DNA from: Punica granatum
Taxonomy: Eukaryota > Streptophyta > Magnoliopsida > Myrtales > Lythraceae
Reading direction: 5' to 3'
DNA: 64,000 nucleotides
NCBI RefSeq assembly: GCF_007655135.1
Contig: NC_045128.1
Span: 27,870,811-27,934,810, forward strand
Part shown: one piece after another, positions 56,410 to 64,000 of the stretch
Layout: every line of letters begins with the position of its first letter
Position numbering within the stretch: the first letter of the stretch is position 1
Made by a program: the position numbers and the translations under genes
The notes under the pieces: model-generated
Told to the model about the DNA's origin: nothing
The model's input: the letters and a program-made list of their open reading frames with translations, nothing else
The model's database searches: none

Positions 56410-57058
56410 ATGACATAGATCATTATCTCTCTAGGCGTCTAGATCCAATATCACAATGAACTGATGCTAGCATAAGAAGTAATGCAATAGGCTCTAATGT
56501 CCATCCAGTCGCTCTAATGGACCCTACACATTCACCGTTCATAGGAACCCGGGGGGAAGTCCTAAGGTGTTCCCGTTTTGTAAGTCCCGACGGGTAGGGC
56601 AGTGTTCAGGGGAAAAATTGGATGCGATGGCCCGGTAGTGTTATGAACACCGTCTAAGTAGATGGAGGTTATCGACTGGAGTAGAGTTATCCTAGTGCAT
56701 TATCGTTCGTCTAGGTACAGCAGTTGGGATAGGGTTTGGATCTTTAGTGAGAGATGAGTTTTTTGAATTTGTCATCCTATTATCATTGTTAAAACCAGGT
56801 ACAGCAGTTGGGCAAGGTATGTTTAAGGTACGCTGCAGGGAAACACTGTGTGAGGTGGGATTTCTGCCAATAAGGTATGTCTTAGTCCGATCTTGATCTT
56901 GAGAGAAGCTGGGTAGGAGATTCAATCACGGTTTAGCATCTCATCTTCAAACTGCTAGGCTGTTGGTTCTATAGATCTGTAGAGCTCTCGTCTAGGATAG
57001 GTATGGAATACCCTAAGATTAGGGAACTGATATGCAAAAGTATGGAAAGTCTTGATAA
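56410..57058. other. Leader-like non-coding stretch of the viral insert
   Basis: GC content is higher than in the host flanks. GGTACAGCAGTTGGG occurs twice (about 56715 and 56798). No tRNA-Met primer-binding site of the usual kind was found, and there is no long open frame. It is probably part of the viral intergenic/leader region. Confidence 0.45.
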
Positions 57059-60028
57059 ATGTTTGAGAGACTGGAAGGTTTATTGTTTTTAAAATATATG
57101 GGTTTATTCAAAACGATTCCTCCACATGCATGCGTAGGATCTAATCATAAAATCGATAATTATTATGTCTATAAAAGAGGTTCTTTTCAGGATAGAATTA
57201 ACCAAAAATTATCTGAATTAAATTCCCAGATAGAACAATCTGTGTCGGTTGTCCCTAGGGTAGACACAGTTGTCGAGGAATTTAAGATAGACTACGATAA
57301 GCTTAGGAGTGACTTCCTAGCACCCCATAATGACGATAAGAGGAGATGGCTCCATGAGTCTTTCTCTGAAGAATATACCAAGTCTCACATTAGGGCAAGT
57401 TGGACAGCATTCGTGCTAAAAAACTCCAATAATATCCTATTCTGGGATTGGTTTGAAAATCATTTCGCACCAAAAAGAATGGTATGTGTAACTCAGAAAA
57501 CCATAAAGTGGGATCTTGCGAATGCAGACCCAGTTGAGTCTACACACCCACCTTTAGGTACCATCCAAATAATCCATCAAAAAGCAGAGGTCAAAGCCTC
57601 TCCCTTCAAAGTGAAAGTGGATGATTCACTGGCCCCCAAAGATATTAAAAACATCTTTGAACAAAATAATTTCACAAACCAGTGTCTCCACACCATAGGT
57701 TCCCAGTTGGATAGGATAGAACAAGAAGTCACCAAACCTGTAGCCAACCAGGTAGGGACCTCAAGTCGTCCAAGCCAATCAAGGCCTTCACCCATAGAGC
57801 CTCTCAGAAAACCTCCTTTTAAACCCCATGAGATCCCAATCTCTAGGAGACAAGAGTTTAATCAGGAGCTAGAGAGAAGAATAAAAAGCATAAATCTCCA
57901 TGAAAATTCCACATTCACAAGTTTGCCCAAAATGGTCATCCCGGACACTCCCCTTTCAGGAATAGAGCCAGGAACCCCATTAAGAGCAACAAAAATTCTG
58001 GCACGAGAGTCTCAGGGCTCGAATTTCAACGCCATCCATAATTATGGAGATTTAAACACATTAGTGTGGAAGGAACCTCAAAAACCCTACTACACTACCA
58101 TAAGCGCACCAGATCTAGTTTTGGAAGAAAAATCCAATATTGTCCAGAATAGGTACAGTGCCAATGCCATATATGAGTGGAACATAGACGGGCAGTCTGA
58201 GTACTACATACTCAGCGTCTTGCAGCAAATGACAATGGTGTCAAATGCTTACAAGACCCAGACCCGATTGTCGGACCCAGCCATAGCACACATGCTAATA
58301 GCAGGGTTCACTGGCCAACTGAAAGGATGGTGGGATAACTACCTATCGCCCTTTCAACAAAATGAAATCCTGACCAGCGTCAAGACAGATGAATCTGGTG
58401 AGATCATCTGGGATGCTAACAACGAAGACATCCCTGACGCCGTAGCAACTCTAGTCTTTGCCATCTCCCAACACTTCGTAGGAGACCCCTCTCACCTCAA
58501 AGACAAAAACCTAGAGCTGCTGTCAAACCTAAAATGCAAAAGACTGTCTGATTTTAGGCAGTATAAAGACACCTTCCTTACTAGGGTCATGTCTAGGGAG
58601 AATTGTAACCAGCCGTTTTGGAAAGAAAAATTCTTAGCGGGTCTGTCAACCTTGTTAGGAGAACAAGTCCGAAACGAAATCAAATCCATAAATCATGGCC
58701 AGATACCTTACAAAGAACTGAGTTATGGAGAGATCATCAGTTTCATCCATAAGGAAGGTATCCGAATGTGTACTCAGCACAAACTCCAAAAACAATTGAA
58801 AATGGAAAAGGCCCAGACCAGGAAAGAGCTTGGCAGTTTTTGCCAACAATTCGATCCCTCTTTCCAGATTGACAAAAAGGTCGAAAAAACCATAACCTGC
58901 AGTAGGGACTGCAGCAGAAAACACAAGCCCAAACATTTCCATAAAAAATCTAGGTTTCCCTCAAAACCACAGACCACTGACAAGGAAAAGGAAAAGGGAA
59001 AATCCAACTCCCCCTTTAAGTGCGGGAAAACTGGCCATACCCAGAGGTACTGTTACCTCAGCAAAAAGATTCATCAACTGGAAATTGATGATGACATAAA
59101 AGACCAAGTCTGCAATCTGTTGATAGAGTCCTCTGACTCTGAAACGGACTACTCATCTGCCAGTAAGGAGAGCCTGCAGGCTGATGAACTGGACTGGTCA
59201 TCCGATGGAAAATCCATAAATGTCTTAACTAGGGATCAGGAATTCCTGATTGGAATAGCAGATCAAATCCAGAACCCTCTGTTAAGAAAACAATATCTTG
59301 AGAAGTTGCAACAGGGCACTCTCGAAGGCGAAATCAAAACCCCTAATTACAACCTCTCTGAAATCCTTAAAAGGCATGACAAAAAACGAGCTCATAAAAC
59401 CTCGTTTGATGCCCAGAAGGAAATCGATAATCTCAGGAGTGAGCTTGTTTGTCTCAAGCTTGAACAACAACAGCACTCCACCATAATTGGACGATTGGAA
59501 GAGCTCTTTGCTGAGGCAGGAAGCTCTGGACAAGTCCTCATGAAACATGATAAAAACCCAGAGGAAACTCTGGCCCTGACAAAAGATGACCAGCAAAAAG
59601 CCTTAACCATGATAGGGGATCTTTCTCCTAACAGATGGTTAATCAAAATCACGCTTGTCATAAACCATAATTTGTTTATCGATGCAACTGCTCTGTTTGA
59701 CATAGGTGCAGATGAAAACTGCATTAATGAACAACTCATTCCTGCCAGATTCTATGAAAGAACAACTGAATCACTTTCTTCGGTTAGTGGTACTAAGCTC
59801 GACATCCAGTACAAGTTGAGTGAGGTAGAAGTTGAACAGAATAGAGTCCGATATAAAACATCATTCCTCCTAGTTAAAAGCCTTAAGCATAAGGTCATAC
59901 TAGGAACCTCATTCATCCAGCTTTTAAAACCGTTTCTTGTCACAGCATCTAGCATTGAGACGCAGAAGTTTGGAACCAAAATAAAATTCCATTTCATCTC
60001 CGATAAATGTGTTTACAAGATAGACTGA
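57059..60028 (+). CDS. Caulimovirid-like polyprotein (coat-like region, zinc knuckle, aspartic protease)
   Basis: An open frame of 989 codons. The N-terminal about 150 residues (SEEYTKSHIRASWTAFV, ILFWDWFENHF) and the following ASPFKVKV..NNFTNQ segment resemble a region found in plant pararetroviral polyproteins. A coat-like core lies at about 365-445 with YILSVLQQMTMVSNAYKT and TGQLKGWWDNYL. A zinc-knuckle region at about 652-665 reads PFKCGKTGHTQRYC, so the first of the usual four metal ligands is replaced. The protease region at about 876-888 reads ALFDIGADENC, where Ile replaces the usual Thr or Ser after the catalytic Asp. The frame has no stop, yet two key sites are altered, so a non-functional relic is likely. 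No reverse transcriptase follows. Confidence 0.8.
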   Translation: MFERLEGLLFLKYMGLFKTIPPHACVGSNHKIDNYYVYKRGSFQDRINQKLSELNSQIEQSVSVVPRVDTVVEEFKIDYDKLRSDFLAPHNDDKRRWLHESFSEEYTKSHIRASWTAFVLKNSNNILFWDWFENHFAPKRMVCVTQKTIKWDLANADPVESTHPPLGTIQIIHQKAEVKASPFKVKVDDSLAPKDIKNIFEQNNFTNQCLHTIGSQLDRIEQEVTKPVANQVGTSSRPSQSRPSPIEPLRKPPFKPHEIPISRRQEFNQELERRIKSINLHENSTFTSLPKMVIPDTPLSGIEPGTPLRATKILARESQGSNFNAIHNYGDLNTLVWKEPQKPYYTTISAPDLVLEEKSNIVQNRYSANAIYEWNIDGQSEYYILSVLQQMTMVSNAYKTQTRLSDPAIAHMLIAGFTGQLKGWWDNYLSPFQQNEILTSVKTDESGEIIWDANNEDIPDAVATLVFAISQHFVGDPSHLKDKNLELLSNLKCKRLSDFRQYKDTFLTRVMSRENCNQPFWKEKFLAGLSTLLGEQVRNEIKSINHGQIPYKELSYGEIISFIHKEGIRMCTQHKLQKQLKMEKAQTRKELGSFCQQFDPSFQIDKKVEKTITCSRDCSRKHKPKHFHKKSRFPSKPQTTDKEKEKGKSNSPFKCGKTGHTQRYCYLSKKIHQLEIDDDIKDQVCNLLIESSDSETDYSSASKESLQADELDWSSDGKSINVLTRDQEFLIGIADQIQNPLLRKQYLEKLQQGTLEGEIKTPNYNLSEILKRHDKKRAHKTSFDAQKEIDNLRSELVCLKLEQQQHSTIIGRLEELFAEAGSSGQVLMKHDKNPEETLALTKDDQQKALTMIGDLSPNRWLIKITLVINHNLFIDATALFDIGADENCINEQLIPARFYERTTESLSSVSGTKLDIQYKLSEVEVEQNRVRYKTSFLLVKSLKHKVILGTSFIQLLKPFLVTASSIETQKFGTKIKFHFISDKCVYKID

Positions 60029-60396
60029 TACATCTTATGCAGGAAATGGCCGTGGAATCTGCTCAAGAGTGGTTACACAATTGGCTGTTTGAACTGTTGC
60101 AAGACGACAGTCTTGAGAAAATACAAAATGATATACAGGACGGGGAAACAGACTGTATGGATCGTATTTATACGTTATATATCCATAATATCTGTGCCCT
60201 CATCGATCACCCTGTATCCTCTGTGTTGTGCGCATATTTCGACAGGCATAGCAAGAAAGTCCCTCCTTGCGATAGAAAACCCTGTTTTCTGCATATTAAC
60301 TGCATTTTAAAAACCCGGGAGGATTATGGGCTAGTCATTGGCCATTATCTCTACCAGGAACCAGTGGTGGTTAATTTAAATATAAATTTACCATAA
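60007..60396 (+). CDS. Second viral-insert ORF, unknown
   Basis: 129 codons overlap the polyprotein end by 22 bases in another frame. An internal Met at 60040 lies just after the polyprotein stop and may be the real start. It has an amphipathic start (QEWLHNWLFELLQDD) and a Cys/His-rich patch (CDRKPCFLHINC) that could bind metal. I do not recognise a family. Compact overlap with its neighbours suits a virus-type gene arrangement. Confidence 0.45.
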   Translation: MCLQDRLIHLMQEMAVESAQEWLHNWLFELLQDDSLEKIQNDIQDGETDCMDRIYTLYIHNICALIDHPVSSVLCAYFDRHSKKVPPCDRKPCFLHINCILKTREDYGLVIGHYLYQEPVVVNLNINLP

Positions 60397-60406
60397 CCAT
60401 TGTTTC

Positions 60407-61485
60407 ATGTCTGCATACAGGAACATGGATCTCCCCTGGTTTGACCAGGTTGACAAAGGTTCCTCCTCCAGGAACAAACCACATAAACATCAGGATCTGC
60501 CTCCTAAGAAGCGATCCTGCATAAAGTCCAGCCTCACAGCTTGGCGGCCTGATTCCAGGCAACAACTCATCTTGGATGATTTATGGTCTTCCATAAAGAA
60601 TCCTCAAAAGGGTGAGGTTTCCATAAATGCATTGGTTCTCCACATGGAGGAACAAAGCAACAACAAAGCGTCCATGCAGCAGGAACTTTGCCTGAAAATC
60701 GATTCGCTGCAACAAGAGCTATCCCTCCAAAAAGCTCAGACTCATGCTTTCCTCCAGGACAGGTTAGTTGAGTTCGATAATTTCACAGAGCACTTTGCAG
60801 AAATGCAGAGAGAAAATCATGCTCTGAAGAAAAAATTAAAAAAGAGTCAAAAAGGAGAGGTATTCTGGAAAAAGAAAATGAAGGCTTCAAAAGAGAAATA
60901 GAAAGCCTATGTGCGGAAAGAATAGAAGTCTTAGAGTTTTCTGAGTCCTGCCTCAGAGAAAAAGACGCTCTTGACAATGAAAACAAAAAATTAAAGCAGG
61001 AATTGGAGTCCCTATCAACTCCATCGATAAATCAGGCTGTGGTTCCCCTCATCGGAAGCCAGACTGAAAAATTGTTTTCGAAAAAACCCATTGAGATTAC
61101 TCTCAGTGGCATTTTCCCTCGAGCAGGAGAAATCTTGTTCCTTTCAAAACTTCCAGAAGATATTGTCTTAAAAATTTCTGAGACGAGTCTTCAGGATTTT
61201 ACTACAATCATGATTTCCTTTTTCAAAAGGCTCCTTCAGTTCTGTGCTTGTTCACAAAAAGGAATTGATGGATGCATATCTCTCTCATCGACTTACCAGC
61301 TCAACCAGGATTCAGCACAAGACATGACTTCCCGATTGATAAGTTCGAAGAGGAGTTCTTACTGGATGCCCAGAATGCTCATCGTCAATATTGATGGCAA
61401 ACGCCCCAGCAACCGAGAGCGTCCGCCCACTACACGTGGATCATTACCGGACAAAAAACCTTTCGGCCCAAAAGGCATATATTAG
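60407..61485 (+). pseudogene. Third viral-insert ORF: coiled-coil protein split by a frameshift
   Basis: The first part (60407-60901) starts M-S-A-Y-R-N and has long heptad-like stretches (LCLKIDSLQQELSLQKAQ, MQRENHALKKKLKKS). Close to an A-rich run at 60830-60880 the coiled coil continues in another frame (REIESLCAERIEVLEF, ENKKLKQELESL) and goes on to a C-terminal domain ending at 61485. The two parts thus look like one gene with an indel; I describe only the break. The C-terminal part (SGIFPRAGEILFLSKLPEDIV) is unrecognised. It may correspond to an accessory protein such as an inclusion or transmission factor, but this is a guess. Confidence 0.45.
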
Positions 61486-63550
61486 GCTTTTAGACCTATG
61501 AGCTGTACGGACTTTGAAAACAAAATTCACTATAAAAAAATTTATTTATTTATAATAGTGGAAATTTAATTTAATAATACTTGTTAATGCGGATTTTATA
61601 GCTACAAATGTACATAACTTACAAAATTTGTTTTATACTGAAAATACTTAATTTATTTAAGATTTTTAACTATTTTGACTTTTACATAGTATTAATAAAT
61701 TATATTTACTTTGTACATATGTGAGGATATTTATATCCTTAAAGATATACCATATGAATTCTTTTAAATTTTTTATCATTACATGAATTACATTATAAAA
61801 AGAAAAATAGTAACTCTAAAAGTGAACCTTTTTTTTAGTTCTATTTATTAATTATAATCACAATAAATGTGTAGAATTACATAAAGTAAAAAAATTGCAT
61901 TATATTTTAGTCACATAAAAAATATCAAATAAACTAACAACATAGTATTTTTTTCATATATCTAAACAAATATACAATTACTTGCCCACCGATAATTATG
62001 TAATACAATTTCCAAAATAGATATTATCTATATGTATATGTATATATATTTCCAGAACATATATACTTATTTTATTATTTATTTATTCATTTATTTGGTA
62101 AATCTTTTGTTAATGTGAATTAATGGTATATATTTACAATTATGCTACTATTTAATGCACCTGTTTTTAAGTTTATATATATGGATAAAGTTGTATCATA
62201 CCCTATTAAATTGGGATAGAATCGTAAATGCATAATCAATTAATATGCTATATAGAATTTGAATAATATTAATTATTATTCTAATTAAATAAAATATATT
62301 CAAAAAAATATTAAAGAATAATTCTAATCACTTATTGTTATTTTATAAGTAATTGCTATTTTATTAGTAATTATATATACATAATCTTTAAGAATTATTA
62401 AACTTTACTTAATTCATTTTTATAATCATTATTATCCTTATAAAAGTTAAATTAAGTGAATCTCTCATCAAAGTGATTAGTCATTTTACAAAACTTATTC
62501 TATGAAATATCACTGAGAAAAGACAATTGCGAATACTTAATATTAAAATTTTTTAGACTATGATTATTAATTTTTCTGTAATAATAAACTAGCAAGGGAT
62601 TTTCTTTTTGGATTTTATAACTATTTTCTTAGAAATTGAATTGATAATTAAGAACATGTCTATAAAATATTTTACATGAATCATTTGCTTGTGAGCTCTT
62701 TAATTAGTATTATCTAGCGTGAGTATGAAATTTATCGTATTAAAGTTTATATAGTATAAGAATAATATAAATTATAATCAATATTAATAATTGTCTTAAC
62801 ATCTAATGTTTCATAATAAATTTTCTTTACAAAATCAAAGCAATGCGCAACATCAATAGCCTAGTATTTATATATAGATGTAGTACTTTGTTTGGAAAGA
62901 ATATTACTTTCTTGTAATAAGGTTTACGATAAACATATCGATATCCTGAGCTTTAGAACAAAATAGACTTCTTTTTAAAATTAATTCTCACAATAGTCTT
63001 CCCCAAAATCTATTTCCAAAATAGACTTATGATATTTTCTTAATCATTCTTCTATTCCCTTAGGTTTTTCATTTGTTTCATTTAAATGCCTCTTGAAATA
63101 AGGTCTATTTATTAGCATGAATGAATTATTTACGAGTTTGTCATTAGACATACCCTTAAATTATATTACCATGAACCAAAATTTAAATTTTACGAATTAT
63201 TTCCGGTTACAACAAAAAAAAGTATTAGAGCTTAAGCTTCGTGCTAAGATTTAAATTTTAAAAATATATATTAAAAATATTTAATGTTTTACTTATAAAA
63301 ATATTAAATATATTAAATAAAAACCAACATATACGTTTATTAGTTTAAGTTCCCTCCTAAGAGCCTTTCGTTCTTTTCTACATGATTAGCTTAAGCATAC
63401 GTTATATGCTTGACCATGATCGACCATCATTGACTTCCCATCATTAATATACAAATAAACTTTTCGTACAAACAATCAATTAATATAATTTACATGTCAT
63501 CAGATCATGTATAGATACATATAGTAAAATATAATTTATGCGTCGCTACT
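61486..63550. other. AT-rich intergenic region
   Basis: It begins with host segment Y' (61483-61590), then about 2 kb of very AT-rich DNA without long frames. No gene, clear repeat border or RNA gene was recognised. Confidence 0.45.
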
Positions 63551-64000
63551 CACTACTAAAAATGACACCATTTCCAGCGGGTGTGTCCGTCAAAAATCCC
63601 TTAGAAATCCGTCGCAACTGGCTAGTTCCGACGGAAGTCGACTTGTCGGAAATGGGGGCACAGGAACCCCTCCGACGAGTCATTCGTCTGGAAAACCATT
63701 AGAAAGTCCGTCAGAAAATTCCAACAGCTTATTCGACGAGTAGCCCATCATAAGTTCAATAGTCAAGCCCGTTGGATATTTTCAACTGTACTTTCGAGGG
63801 AGTTTATCCGTCGAAAATCCACCGAAAACACCGAACAAATGATAAAAAAGGATAAAGCGGGAGGGATTCAAACCCACGACCCCCTCCTCCCTATTCTGCC
63901 CATTCTTCATTTCGACAATGGGGTCTGATCTGAAAATGTGTTGTCCTAGAGGGACCTGCTTCGGGGCAATTCGAGCAAGGAAGCAATTGAGCCCATAAGT
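63551..64000 (+). mobile_element. CACTA-type (En/Spm) transposon terminus, continues past the window
   Basis: CACTACTAAAAATGACACC at 63551 is a typical CACTA terminus. It is followed by dense short subterminal motifs around TCCGTCGGAAAT/CCGACGGA in both orientations (63570-63840), where the transposase would bind. The other end and any transposase lie outside the window. A GGGATTCAAACCCACGACCCC word (63865) is part of the interior. Confidence 0.7.

Larger units (their letters stand above)
56233..61482 (+). mobile_element. Endogenous pararetrovirus (caulimovirid-like) insertion, partial and rearranged
   Basis: The insert begins right after the TA run of X' and ends right before host segment Y', so both edges are fixed by the neighbouring empty copy X-Y. 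It holds a short displaced fragment (56240-56405), a non-coding leader-like stretch (56410-57058), a 989-codon polyprotein frame, and two downstream frames. No reverse transcriptase or RNase H region is present, so this copy is incomplete. The coat-like, zinc-knuckle and protease regions resemble plant pararetrovirus-derived sequences common in genomes; genus assignment would need a tree. Integration in TA repeats has been reported for several endogenous plant pararetroviruses. Confidence 0.8.

Noticed and set aside
63865..63890. tRNA-like box B word GGGATTCAAACCC
   Set aside because: No A box at the right distance and no cloverleaf could be drawn; it lies within CACTA-type sequence.

Overview
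The window is plant nuclear DNA, from a eudicot judging by content. It is AT-rich, has GT-AG introns of about 85 bp and longer, a coiled-coil NLR resistance gene, SHAQKY-type MYB genes, sulfotransferase relics, a MURA-type Mutator transposase, hAT-, CACTA- and MITE-like repeats and an endogenous pararetrovirus. I cannot name the species from sequence alone. No CRISPR, operon or tRNA gene was recognised.

Layout. (1) 1-5690, block A: a MYB gene cut by the window edge, a spacer and a sulfotransferase pseudogene. (2) 6290-10663: an intact single-exon CC-NB-LRR gene on the minus strand, with a foldback element just upstream. (3) 13188-24960, block B: a damaged copy of the same MYB/sulfotransferase block, split by an 8.5 kb Mutator-like element at 14536-23044. 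This element has about 440 bp terminal inverted repeats and a 10 bp target duplication. It carries a MURA transposase gene and, facing it, a small GRF zinc-finger/membrane-protein gene. (4) 26640-28620: a MYB 3' fragment and an ALG6-type glucosyltransferase fragment. (5) 28906-34535, block C: the best-preserved MYB-spacer-sulfotransferase copy. (6) 34536-40400: repeats only. (7) 40437-43928: a four-exon nucleotide-diphospho-sugar transferase gene whose second intron holds a tandem duplication with a decoy exon. (8) 45583-49180: two non-autonomous DNA elements. (9) 52366-53926: a fifth, diverged but open MYB gene. (10) 56233-61482: a rearranged endogenous pararetrovirus lodged in a TA microsatellite. 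(11) 63551 to the end: a CACTA-type terminus.

How the parts relate. The MYB and sulfotransferase copies come from repeated tandem or segmental duplication. All three sulfotransferase copies share early stop codons, so that gene died before it was copied. Some MYB copies stayed open and now differ in an 11-residue insertion inside the DNA-binding domain. Transposons inserted after the duplication, so the paralogous blocks serve as empty sites that fix their borders. The most interesting unit is the Mutator-like element: its two convergent genes with a tandem-repeat spacer match the layout of maize MuDR, but a GRF zinc-finger protein sits where mudrB would be. Apparently intact host genes are the NLR, the glycosyltransferase, MYB-D, probably MYB-C and, as far as visible, MYB-A.
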